Translations under genes and position numbers: made by a program
Part shown: positions 16,206 to 23,525 of the stretch, piece by piece
Numbering within the stretch: the first letter of the stretch is position 1
How the letters are laid out: each line of letters starts with the position of its first letter
From: Deinococcota bacterium
Lineage (GTDB): Bacteria > Deinococcota > Deinococci > Deinococcales > Trueperaceae
Assembly: GCA_963170125.1 (NCBI GenBank)
Contig: CAUJFI010000033.1
Span: 1-33,992, forward strand
Direction: 5' to 3'
DNA: 33,992 nucleotides
Notes under the pieces: generated by a model
The model's database searches: none
What the model was told of the DNA's origin: nothing
The model's input: only the letters and a program-made list of their open reading frames with translations

Positions 16206-16847
16206 ATGAACTCTCAACGTCTGACGTTGCTGACGATCGTTGTGGCCGTGCTCGTGGTGCTAGCCGCCGTCATCGTTCCGCGCCTGACCTCGTCCTCGGC
16301 CGCGCCCGTAGCCACCATCGACTACGCCTCGCAGCCGCGCGCAGGCAGTGCCGACGCTCCGGTCAAGGTCGCGATCTTCCTCGACTTCCTGTGCCCACAC
16401 TGCGCCGACTTCAGCGAGAACACCGCCCCGCAGCTGTTGCGGGAGTTCGCCGACACCGGCAAGGCCGCCTTCTACTACCTGAACTTCCCCGTGATCGACC
16501 CGGCCGTGCGCTCGCGCTACATGGCCGTCCTCGGCGAGTGCGTCTACCAGCAGAGCAACGAGGCCTTCGTGACCCTAGAGCCCATCCTCATGCGCGCGCA
16601 GAACGACATCGCCCGCAACACGAGCCGGGGCCTCGACCTGGCCATCCAGTACGCGCCGCAGCTCGCCGCCGACCAGCTCCGCCAGTGCGTCAGCGCCAGC
16701 GAGACGGCGCGCGACGTCACGGCCGACGAGGCCGCGGCCCGCCAGGCCAACCTCACCGGCACGCCCTCCGTGCTCGTGAACGGCGTGCTCGTGTCCAACC
16801 CCACCGTGGCCAACATCAGCCGCGCCATCGAGAACGCCCTCCAGTGA
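16206..16847 (+). CDS. DsbA-like membrane-anchored thiol:disulfide oxidoreductase
   Basis: Introduces disulfides into exported proteins. A hydrophobic N-terminal segment (residues 7-24) acts as signal anchor. The thioredoxin fold carries the catalytic C63-P-H-C66, as in DsbA/BdbD, and the cis-proline TP187 in GTPSVLVNG. Two further cysteines (112 and 161) in the helical insertion may form a structural disulfide. The 213-aa length suits the family. The stop codon overlaps the GTG start of the DsbB-like gene (GTGA at 16844-16847), so the oxidase and its reoxidising partner are translationally coupled. Confidence 0.93.
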   Translation: MNSQRLTLLTIVVAVLVVLAAVIVPRLTSSSAAPVATIDYASQPRAGSADAPVKVAIFLDFLCPHCADFSENTAPQLLREFADTGKAAFYYLNFPVIDPAVRSRYMAVLGECVYQQSNEAFVTLEPILMRAQNDIARNTSRGLDLAIQYAPQLAADQLRQCVSASETARDVTADEAAARQANLTGTPSVLVNGVLVSNPTVANISRAIENALQ

Positions 16848-17263
16848 AACAGGGCTCTTCGAGCCTCATCTACCCAGCCTGGCTGGTGGCCATCGTGGCT
16901 ACCCTCGGGTCGCTGTACTTCTCTGAGATCAGCCACTTCGTGCCGTGCACCCTCTGCTGGTACCAGCGCATCCTGATGTACCCGCTCGTGCTCATCCTCG
17001 GGGTGGCGAGCTTCACGCAGGACACGAAGGTAGTGCGCTACGCGTTCCCCCTGAGCGCCCTCGGCATCCTCGTGAGCGGCTACCACATCCTCGTGGAGCG
17101 TATCCCGGGCTTCGGCCACGGGGTGTGCTCGAGCGGGGTGCCGTGCAGCCTCAAGTACATCGACTGGTTCGGGTTCATCACGATCCCGACGTTGGCGTTC
17201 GTGGCGTTCATCATGATCACGGTGATGCTCACGCTCGTCGCGCGGCGTAGCGCGGGGCGTTGA
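16844..17263 (+). CDS. DsbB/BdbC-family disulfide bond formation protein
   Basis: Four-helix membrane quinone reductase that reoxidises the DsbA-like partner. The 139-aa length matches the short BdbC type. The first extracytoplasmic loop has C35-T-L-C38 followed by WYQR, and the second has C95 and C101 in VCSSGVPC. This is the full set of four redox cysteines. The GTG start overlaps the upstream stop. The dsbA/dsbB pairing and the conserved cysteines make the role clear. Confidence 0.95.
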   Translation: MKQGSSSLIYPAWLVAIVATLGSLYFSEISHFVPCTLCWYQRILMYPLVLILGVASFTQDTKVVRYAFPLSALGILVSGYHILVERIPGFGHGVCSSGVPCSLKYIDWFGFITIPTLAFVAFIMITVMLTLVARRSAGR

Positions 17264-17340
17264 GGCTCAGGACCTCGGACCAGGGCTGGAGCCTCAGGGG
17301 CCTTCTCTGAGGTCCTCGCGGACCAGCTCACCGAGGTCCC
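17261..17340. repeat. Overlapping inverted repeats between the convergent dsbB-like and phosphoesterase genes
   Basis: GGACCTCGG (17270-17278) is complementary to CCGAGGTCC (17331-17339). AGGACCTC (17269-17276) is also complementary to GAGGTCCT (17309-17316), and TGAGGCT (17261-17267) to AGCCTCA (17290-17296). Alternative stems could act as a bidirectional transcription end, but no T-run is present on either strand. Confidence 0.4.
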
Positions 17341-17359
17341 ACCAGTACCGCTCGAGCTC

Positions 17360-18241
17360 CTAAGGCTCCGTGCTGGACCTTATCTCCACTGACCGCACCG
17401 GCGGCGCGAACCGCTCGGGACGCATGCGCTTGTACGCCTCCCAGCCTTCCCACGTGCGCTCGAGCGCGCCCTCCTCGCACCGCATTAGGAACGGCACGAT
17501 GTACGACCGGGCATGCGCGAGCTCGTCCCGGAAGATGTGCGCCGAGAGGCCACCCTCATCCAGGAGGCCGGAGTCCGCGTAAGCGGCTACCGCCTTGTCG
17601 AGGTCGTAGGGCACGCGCCTGAACTCGCGCTCCCAGGCGCCTCCGGTCAGCGTGAGGATCAGGTACTGCGCGCGCGGGTCGCCGTTGAAGGGCGCCCCGA
17701 CCGAGCCGCTGTTGATGACCGTGTACCGCGCCCACCTCTGCAGGTGCGGGCGGTGCGTGTGAGAGCCGACGAAGACGTCCGCCGGGTACTCCTCGACGAT
17801 CTCGGAGATCGTCTCGGGCGTCAGCGCCGGACCGTACCCCTCCCGGTAGTGCCGCGGGCTGCCGTGCGACACGAGGACGCTCGGCGCGCCCGGCACCTCG
17901 ATGCGCAGCGTCATGGGCAGCGTCTTAACCGCCTCGAGGAAGCCGCCTGGCGCGAGGCTCGCCGCCGTCATGCGCGTGGAGGACCAGAACGGGTCTACGA
18001 GCGTCTCGCCGAGGGACGGGTCGCGCTCGTTGACCATGACCATGAGGTCGTCGTGGTTGCCAAGGGTGGCCTCGTGAGGGAAGCCGGCGAGGAGGCGCGC
18101 CACCTCGGCGCTCTGCGGTCCCCTGTTCACGGAGTCGCCGTTGATGATCACGCGGTCGACGCCCTGGCGCCCGAGGTCGTCCAGCACGGCCTCGAGCGCC
18201 GGGAGGTTGCCGTGGACGTCGGCGAAGATGGCTACCCGCAC
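17360..18241 (-). CDS. Metallophosphoesterase (calcineurin-like, YfcE/MJ0936-type)
   Basis: A 293-aa cytoplasmic phosphoesterase with a two-metal site. Motifs are in order: FADVHGN (6-12), NGDSVNRGP, GNHDD, then SHGS and GSHTHRPH. About 60 C-terminal residues extend beyond the core fold and may form a cap. Family members hydrolyse phosphodiesters or nucleotides; the substrate is unknown. The GTG start at 18239-18241 begins VRVAIFADVHGN and lies 7 nt from TACTAT. An upstream in-frame ATG at 18310 would add a low-complexity leader and is rejected. Confidence 0.88.
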   Translation of the reverse strand: MRVAIFADVHGNLPALEAVLDDLGRQGVDRVIINGDSVNRGPQSAEVARLLAGFPHEATLGNHDDLMVMVNERDPSLGETLVDPFWSSTRMTAASLAPGGFLEAVKTLPMTLRIEVPGAPSVLVSHGSPRHYREGYGPALTPETISEIVEEYPADVFVGSHTHRPHLQRWARYTVINSGSVGAPFNGDPRAQYLILTLTGGAWEREFRRVPYDLDKAVAAYADSGLLDEGGLSAHIFRDELAHARSYIVPFLMRCEEGALERTWEGWEAYKRMRPERFAPPVRSVEIRSSTEP

Positions 18242-18248
18242 GTGGGCG

Positions 18249-18254
18249 ATAGTA
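18249..18254 (-). promoter_or_regulatory. Leaderless -10 element of the metallophosphoesterase
   Basis: TACTAT (minus) ends 7 nt before the GTG start. The remaining 18255-18367 gap is GC-rich and shows nothing else I can name. Confidence 0.5.
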
Positions 18255-18367
18255 CCAAGGCGCACAAGCGGGGCGGCGGCGGGCAGCCGCGACCGCTCCA
18301 TGCCACGCAACGGCGCTCCGGCGCCCGGGCGAGGCGGGGGCCGATTGGTCAGCGCCCCCCGCCCTCC

Positions 18368-19300
18368 TCAGCGCCCCGCCAGGCCCGCCTCCACGGCCTG
18401 CCGCATGACAGAGACGGGCGCCTCGACCCCGGTCCACATGCGGAACGACCGGGCCCCCTGCCCGACCAGCATCGTCACGCCGTTCTCGGTCTTCAGCCCT
18501 AGCTCGGCAGCCGTCGTGAGGAGGGGCGTGGTCGCCGGCCGGTAGACGAGGTCGATGGCGGCGCAGCCCTGCCGGGCGGTCGCCAGCTCGGCGCGCGTGA
18601 CGAGTGGCAGGCCGTCCGCGTCCGGGCCGCCGGCCATGCCGACGCTCGTCGTGTTGACGAGGAGAGCGTAGCGGGAGAGGTCGAGCATGGCGGGACGTGG
18701 ACCACCGCCCCCCGCGGGCTCGACCCCCGTGGCGTGGTCACGAGCTGCGTCGTCGCCCGACGGCGGGCGCTCGACCACCCTGGCGCGCCGGCCACCCTGG
18801 TCGAACAGGGCCACCAGCCTCTTCGCCCTCTGCTGGTCGCGGTTCAGGACATCCACGTGGATGCCGCGCTCGAGCAGCGTCCAGACGACGGCCCGCGCCG
18901 CGCCGCCCGCGCCGAGCACGAGGGCCCGCAGGTCGCGCGGCAGCGTGTCCGGGTCGCCCGGCAGCACGGCGGCGAGGCTCGCAGCGAAGCCGTCCGGGTC
19001 AGTGTTCGCGCCGAGGAGCCGACCTCCCATGTTCACGACCGTGTTGACCGCGCCGAGCGCGCGCGCCTCGCTCGTCAGCTCGTCCACGAGCCCGGCGGCG
19101 GCCTCCTTGTGGGGCACGGTCACGTTGGCGCCGTAGGCGTCAGGCAGCCTCAGGCGCTCGAAGGCGGCGGGGAGCTCGTCGGGCGACACCGCCCACGGCT
19201 CATAGGTGGCGGGGAGGCCGAGGGCCGCGAACGCGGCCGTGTGCATGGCCGGGCTGAGCGAGTGTCCGGCCGGGTAGGCGATGACGTAGGCGCGTCTCAC
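18368..19300 (-). CDS. aroE: Shikimate dehydrogenase
   Basis: Reduces 3-dehydroshikimate with NADPH in aromatic amino-acid synthesis. The N-terminal HSLSPAMH (13-20) binds shikimate. The catalytic pair is K65 in NVTVPHKE and D101 in GANTDPDGF. GAGGAARA (130-137) is the NADPH loop, and the C-terminal GVTMLVGQGARSF is typical. At 310 aa it is about 40 longer than usual. The extra length is a Gly/Pro/Asp-rich stretch at about 173-206 after the NADPH-specificity loop. The GTG start at 19298-19300 has no clear ribosome site. It follows the threonine aldolase by 58 bp and is probably co-transcribed. Confidence 0.93.
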   Translation of the reverse strand: MRRAYVIAYPAGHSLSPAMHTAAFAALGLPATYEPWAVSPDELPAAFERLRLPDAYGANVTVPHKEAAAGLVDELTSEARALGAVNTVVNMGGRLLGANTDPDGFAASLAAVLPGDPDTLPRDLRALVLGAGGAARAVVWTLLERGIHVDVLNRDQQRAKRLVALFDQGGRRARVVERPPSGDDAARDHATGVEPAGGGGPRPAMLDLSRYALLVNTTSVGMAGGPDADGLPLVTRAELATARQGCAAIDLVYRPATTPLLTTAAELGLKTENGVTMLVGQGARSFRMWTGVEAPVSVMRQAVEAGLAGR

Positions 19301-19358
19301 GCAAGGCCGCGCGCACGTGATGGCGCTGAGCGGCTCGCCGCGGCGTTCCCCACCATGG

Positions 19359-20399
19359 CTAGGCCCGCACGGCGCGCGCCATGGAGCCGGCGGCGGCCGC
19401 GATCGCGTCGACGGCCAGAGCTACGCCAGCGTCGTCGACCTGGTGGTGCGTGACCAGCCGCACCGTGCGCGGCCCCATGCTGCTCACGCCGACGCCGCGA
19501 GCGGCACAGCGCTGCACTAGGCCGGCCGCGTCGTCCACCTCGAGGAAGACCATGTTCGTCTCGACGCGCGCCGGGTCGAGCGTTATGCCGTCCGCGCCGG
19601 CGAGCGCCTGGGCGAGGCGCTTGGCGCGCGCGTGGTCGGCCGCGAGCCCGGCCGGCATGCGCGTGAGCGCGATGAGGCCGGCCGCGGCAAGCACGCCCGC
19701 CTGGCGCATGCCGCCGCCCAGGAGCTTGCGGTAGCGGTGAGCCTCGGCGAGGAAGGCCCGACTGCCGAGGAGGAGGCTGCCGACGGGGGCGCCGAGGCCC
19801 TTGGAGAGGCAGATCGACACGCTGTCGAACCCGCGCGTGACGTCGGCGATGCCGACCCCGAGGGCGGTGGCGGCGTTGAACGCCCGCGCGCCGTCGAGGT
19901 GGATGGGGATCCCCTCCTCACGCGCTACGGACTGGATGGCGGCCTGGGTGGCGAGCGGCACCACCGCGCCGCCCGCCAGGTTGTGCGTGTTCTCCAACGT
20001 GATGAGGCCCGTGGGCGCCTGGTGCGGGCTGCGGCGGACGGCGGCTCGCACCCCCTCGGCGGTCGGGGCGCCGCGGACGGCGGGCGCGAAGCGCGGCAGC
20101 GCGCCGGACAGCACGGCCATCGCCCCGGGCTCGTACTCGTAGATGTGCGCGCCCTCGGGCACGATCACCTCGGACCCGCGCCGCGTGTGCACGGCCAGCG
20201 CGATCTGGTTGCTCATCGTGCCCGAGGGCACGTATAGGGCGCCTTCGAAGCCGGTCAACTCCGCCGCCGTCTCCTGCAGGCGGTTGACGGTGGGGTCCTC
20301 GGCGTAAACGTCGTCGCCCACCGCGGCGGTCGCCATCGCGGCGCGCATCTCGGGAGTGGGGACGGTGACGGTATCTGAGCGCAGGTCGACGGCGAACAT
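19359..20399 (-). CDS. ltaE: Low-specificity L-threonine aldolase
   Basis: PLP enzyme splitting L-threonine or allo-threonine into glycine and acetaldehyde. It belongs to aspartate-aminotransferase fold type I, 346 aa. The N-terminal [14 protein letters not shown] is diagnostic. H85 in the [10 protein letters not shown] block stacks on PLP; D169 (HLDGAR) and the Schiff-base K200 in [12 protein letters not shown] complete the site. The ATG is six nt from TAGAAT, suggesting a leaderless start. aroE lies downstream on the same strand. Confidence 0.95.
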   Translation of the reverse strand: MFAVDLRSDTVTVPTPEMRAAMATAAVGDDVYAEDPTVNRLQETAAELTGFEGALYVPSGTMSNQIALAVHTRRGSEVIVPEGAHIYEYEPGAMAVLSGALPRFAPAVRGAPTAEGVRAAVRRSPHQAPTGLITLENTHNLAGGAVVPLATQAAIQSVAREEGIPIHLDGARAFNAATALGVGIADVTRGFDSVSICLSKGLGAPVGSLLLGSRAFLAEAHRYRKLLGGGMRQAGVLAAAGLIALTRMPAGLAADHARAKRLAQALAGADGITLDPARVETNMVFLEVDDAAGLVQRCAARGVGVSSMGPRTVRLVTHHQVDDAGVALAVDAIAAAAGSMARAVRA

Positions 20400-20405
20400 G
20401 GCGGC

Positions 20406-20411
20406 ATTCTA
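20406..20411 (-). promoter_or_regulatory. Leaderless -10 element of the threonine aldolase
   Basis: TAGAAT (minus), close to consensus, ends 6 nt before the ATG. The rest of the 20412-20542 gap holds no gene I can support. Confidence 0.55.
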
Positions 20412-20542
20412 TGCCTAGGCACCCTGGGCTCCGAGCCGTGGGAGCCGCCGTCGGGTCGTCGTATGAATCGAATAAGCATCACGAGGCCGTGCCAGGTCGC
20501 TCGTAGGAGCCGCTCGGCCGTGCGCCGGTAATGAAGCTCAGA

Positions 20543-20563
20543 TGCTAGCACTTCATGCTAGCA
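20543..20563. promoter_or_regulatory. Twin TGCTAGCA operator of the hicAB module
   Basis: The 8-bp palindrome TGCTAGCA occurs twice (20543-20550 and 20556-20563), 13 bp apart and embedded in the direct repeat ATGCTAGCA-CTTC-ATGCTAGCA. It lies just upstream of hicA and overlaps a candidate -10 (TAGCAT, 20559-20564). HicB antitoxins autoregulate by binding paired palindromes with a ribbon-helix-helix or HTH domain, so this is the likely operator. Confidence 0.6.
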
Positions 20564-20584
20564 TTCCGAAAGGGCCTGGGACGA

Positions 20585-20852
20585 ATGCCGCATAGCAAGC
20601 TGAGCAACAGGCACTTGGACACCTTGCGGCGCATAGGCATGACGCCGACGGCGGCAACCATACGGTGGGCCGAGGCGGTAAGCCTTCTGGAAGCCATCGG
20701 GTGCTCAGTGACCGGCGCGAAAGGATCGAGGTTCTCGTGTGTTAGCCCCAAGCGGCAGAAAACTCGTCGTGCACCGGCCCCACCCGGACGACGAGTGCAG
20801 CAAGATACTCATCGCTCGCCTCAGGTCTTTCCTGGAGGACTGGGATGGCTAA
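20585..20852 (+). pseudogene. hicA: HicA-family mRNA interferase toxin, frameshifted
   Basis: The N-terminal part (MPHSKLSNRHLDTLRRI ... IRWAEAVSLLEAIGC ... GAKGSRFSC) and the C-terminal part (LAPSGRKLVVHRPHP ... SFLEDWDG, stop at 20850-20852) both match HicA. They lie in different frames and need a +1 shift near 20735-20744. Removing one base gives an 88-aa protein, normal for HicA, with the catalytic-type HRPHP motif. As given, the first frame instead runs through unrelated sequence and ends at 20857. The likely start is the ATG at 20585, with AAAGGG upstream; another ATG at 20555 lies inside the operator. hicB overlaps the restored 3' end by 8 bp. It could be an inactivated toxin, a sequencing error or recoding. 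Confidence 0.75.
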
Positions 20853-21237
20853 GCTAACGCCGTATAAGGGCTATACGGCCACGCTGGACATAGACATCGC
20901 CGCAGGGGTGTTAGGCGGAACGGTCATCGGACTCAGGGACGTGATCCACTTCGAGGGAAACACTGTCCGCGACGCCGAACAAGCCTTCCACGACTCGGTT
21001 GACGAGTACCTGGAATGGTGCCGCGAACTTGGAGAAGCGCCGGAGAAGCCGTACTCGGGCAAGGTCGTCATACGGATGGATCCTGACCTGCATCGCAGAT
21101 TGGCCCAGCGCGCCGAAAACAACGCGGTCAGCATCAACTCACTGGTGATCCGCGCCGTCGAACGTACGCTGAACGAGGGCAAGGGCGCCGATTCAGCGAC
21201 CGCCCCGGAACCGAACGAACTCGAACATGTGATATAG
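20845..21237 (+). CDS. hicB: HicB-family antitoxin
   Basis: A 130-aa antitoxin that neutralises HicA and represses its own operon. The N-terminal partial RNase-H-like HicB fold is clear: YKGYTATLDIDIAAGVLGGTVIGL, then DVIHFEGNTV and FHDSVDEYLEWC. The C-terminal half (about 70-112, DPDLHRRLAQRAENNAVSINSLVIRAV) is a ribbon-helix-helix-like DNA-binding segment. GGAGG lies six nt before the ATG, which falls inside the restored hicA end. GC in this module is about 57-58% in two 60-base lines counted, clearly below the neighbours, which suggests transfer. The 3' end overlaps the convergent acetyltransferase gene by 45 bp. Confidence 0.93.
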   Translation: MAKLTPYKGYTATLDIDIAAGVLGGTVIGLRDVIHFEGNTVRDAEQAFHDSVDEYLEWCRELGEAPEKPYSGKVVIRMDPDLHRRLAQRAENNAVSINSLVIRAVERTLNEGKGADSATAPEPNELEHVI

Positions 21238-22074
21238 CGTGCTCTGAGCCCGCTCGAAACCGTAGCCGTCGTACAGGGCCAACGCCGCCGTGTTCGCGCT
21301 GTCGACGTCCAGGAGCACGCTCCTGACCCCCGAGTCCCAGGCCCGCTCCACCGCCAGGTCGAGTAGGGCCCGCGCGTACCCTCGGCGCCTCTCATCCGGG
21401 TGAACCCCCAGTCCGTATAGCTCATAGGCGCCGTCCTTCTCGACCTTGGCGCACAGCCCGACCTTCCTGTTCGCGTCGCTCAAGACCCACTGCGTGCGCT
21501 CCTCAGCGCGGATGCTGTTCTCGAGAAGCGCGGTCGTGGCAACCACGTCGAGCCCGAAAGCCGCCGAACTCAGGGCCGCAAGCTCCGGCAGCTCTTCCAG
21601 GCGCGCTTCCGTCAGCGTCAGGCCCTCCCTCACCGGACCTGGTCGCGCCGTGACAGCGAGCACCATCTGGTGCTCGGCGTGCTCGAACGGCACGCCCCAG
21701 CGCCCCAGCACGGCCTTGCCGGTCGCGGAGCGCGCGTCGCACACGAGCAACCCCTTGCGATACCCGGCCAGGGCGGCGTTGGCCACCGCCTCGCGCAGTA
21801 GCGCAGTGAACACGCCCTTGCGGCGCCAACCGGGAGCCACCAGGGCGGTCACCTCGATCTCGTCGCGCCGCGGGGCGAAGACGTACAGGAAGCCGATAGG
21901 GGTGCCGTCCTCCTCGGCCACGTACAGGACGGGCATCTCCTTCGCCACGTTCATGGCCGCGTCGACGTCTATGGCCGACTTGAAGCCGTCGGCCGCCGCG
22001 CCGGCGAGCGTAAGCGCCTCGAGCGTGGCCGTCAGCAGCCGGTCCGGCTGTTCGTAGTGTCTCTGGATCCTCAC
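21193..22074 (-). CDS. Tandem GNAT-domain N-acetyltransferase
   Basis: A 293-aa protein with two GNAT domains. The first (about 1-145) has the acetyl-CoA loop VAPGWRRKGVFTALL. The second (about 155-290) has LGVHPDERRRGYARALLDLA and the C-terminal ALALYDGYGFE. Duplicated GNAT domains also occur in mycothiol synthase (MshD)-like proteins, but the substrate here is unknown. The start is a GTG at 22072-22074, 16 bp after the trmFO stop and without a clear ribosome site, so it probably depends on trmFO transcription. Its last 15 codons overlap hicB on the opposite strand. Confidence 0.85.
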   Translation of the reverse strand: MRIQRHYEQPDRLLTATLEALTLAGAAADGFKSAIDVDAAMNVAKEMPVLYVAEEDGTPIGFLYVFAPRRDEIEVTALVAPGWRRKGVFTALLREAVANAALAGYRKGLLVCDARSATGKAVLGRWGVPFEHAEHQMVLAVTARPGPVREGLTLTEARLEELPELAALSSAAFGLDVVATTALLENSIRAEERTQWVLSDANRKVGLCAKVEKDGAYELYGLGVHPDERRRGYARALLDLAVERAWDSGVRSVLLDVDSANTAALALYDGYGFERAQSTLYHMFEFVRFRGGR

Positions 22075-22090
22075 GTGGCGCCGGAGCGTT

Positions 22091-23452
22091 CTAGGCGGGT
22101 ACCAGCACCTGGCCCGCGCCGGCCGGTTCGGCGGCACCGCCCACCTCCGGCAACCAAGCCTCGAACGCCGCCAACCCGCGCCGGTACATGACTTCGCGCC
22201 GCTCGCGCTTGCCTTGGCCCTTGACCTTGTCGACGTCGGGCACGAGGCCCCAGTTCGCGTTCATCGGCTGGAAGCCTTGCGGGTTCGCCGTAGCGAGGTA
22301 GCGCACGAGGCCGCCGAGCATGGTCTCGACCGGCGGGACGACGCCGGGCAGCCCGAGCGCCCGGCGCGCGGCGTTGCTGCCGGCCAACCAGCCAGTGGCG
22401 GAGGACTCCAGGTACCCCTCGGTGCCGGCCAGCACGCCGGCCACGAACAGCCGCGGGTGGTCGCGCATGCCAAGCGTGGGCGCGAGGAGCCGCGGGGCGT
22501 TGAGGTACGTGTTGCGGTGCATGACGCCGTAGCGCACGATCTCGGCGGCCTGCAGCCCGGGGATGAGCTGCACGATCGCCTTCTGGTCACCCCACTTGAG
22601 GCCCGTCTGGAAGCCGACGAGCGACCACATGCGTCCCTCGGCGTCCTCCTGTCGGAGCTGCACGGCGGCGTACGGCCGCTTGCCGGTCTCCGGGTGCTCG
22701 AGCCCGACGGGCTTCATGGGGCCGAAACGGAGGGTGTCGCGGCCGCGCCGCCCGATCTCCTCGACGGGCATGCACCCCTCGAAGAACTCGAGCTTCTCCC
22801 AATCGTGCGGCGTGTGCGAGCGCGCGGCCTCGAGCGCCGCGTAGAACGCGCCGTACTCCTCTTCCGTGAAGGGCAGGTTGATGTAGTCGGCCGCCTGGCC
22901 GTACCGACCCTTGCGGTAGGCGACGGCCATGTCGATCGAATCGTAGGCGACCACGGGCGCGGCCGCGTCGTAGAAGCCGAGGAACTCGTCGCCTAGGAGG
23001 CCCTTGATATCGGCCGCCAAGGCGTCGCCGGTCAGCGGCCCCGTGGCGAGCACGACGATGCCGTCTGGCACCTTCGTCAGCTCGCGCTCGTGCACCGTGA
23101 TGAGCGGGTGCGCGCGCACCGCCGCCGTCACGGACCGGGAGAACGGCTCACGGTCCACGGCCAGCGCCGCGCCGGCCGGGACGCGGTTCGCGTGGGCGCT
23201 GCCCATCACGATGCCGCCGGCCTCGAGCATCTCGGCCTGCAGCAGGCCCTTGGCGTTGCTCTCGCCCTCGCCGCCGAAGGAGTTGGAGCAGACGAGCTCG
23301 GCGAAAGCGCCCGTCTTGTGCGCCGGGGTGAGCTTCGTCGGACGCATCTCGATCAGGTCGACCGCCACCCCGAGGCGGGCGGCCGCCAGCGCGGCCTCGC
23401 TGCCTGCCATGCCGGCGCCGACCACGGTGATGCGCTTGTGGGTGGCTTCCAT
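22091..23452 (-). CDS. trmFO: FAD- and folate-dependent tRNA (uracil-54-C5) methyltransferase TrmFO
   Basis: Makes ribothymidine at tRNA position 54 using 5,10-methylenetetrahydrofolate. The 453-aa protein opens with the FAD dinucleotide-binding motif VVGAGMAGSEAALAAARLG (10-28). The two functional cysteines are C55 (ELVCSNSFGG) and C227 (FFEGCMPVEE). The C-terminal FVAGVLAGTEGYLESSATG and PMNANWGL segments are diagnostic. The ATG lies 7 nt from TAGGCT, with no Shine-Dalgarno. The acetyltransferase follows 16 bp downstream. Confidence 0.97.
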   Translation of the reverse strand: MEATHKRITVVGAGMAGSEAALAAARLGVAVDLIEMRPTKLTPAHKTGAFAELVCSNSFGGEGESNAKGLLQAEMLEAGGIVMGSAHANRVPAGAALAVDREPFSRSVTAAVRAHPLITVHERELTKVPDGIVVLATGPLTGDALAADIKGLLGDEFLGFYDAAAPVVAYDSIDMAVAYRKGRYGQAADYINLPFTEEEYGAFYAALEAARSHTPHDWEKLEFFEGCMPVEEIGRRGRDTLRFGPMKPVGLEHPETGKRPYAAVQLRQEDAEGRMWSLVGFQTGLKWGDQKAIVQLIPGLQAAEIVRYGVMHRNTYLNAPRLLAPTLGMRDHPRLFVAGVLAGTEGYLESSATGWLAGSNAARRALGLPGVVPPVETMLGGLVRYLATANPQGFQPMNANWGLVPDVDKVKGQGKRERREVMYRRGLAAFEAWLPEVGGAAEPAGAGQVLVPA

Positions 23453-23459
23453 GTGGGTC

Positions 23460-23465
23460 AGCCTA
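23460..23465 (-). promoter_or_regulatory. Leaderless -10 element of trmFO
   Basis: TAGGCT (minus) ends 7 nt before the trmFO ATG, within the short gap after the hydrolase gene. Confidence 0.5.
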
Positions 23466-23525
23466 GCACCGGAGTCGGAGCGTAGCGGTACGAGCCGGCA
23501 TCCAGCTGGCTTCGGCCGGGCTCTC

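Noticed and set aside
20555..20584. ATG at 20555 as hicA start
   Set aside because: It lies within the operator palindrome and the candidate -10, and the HicA pattern begins after the ATG at 20585.
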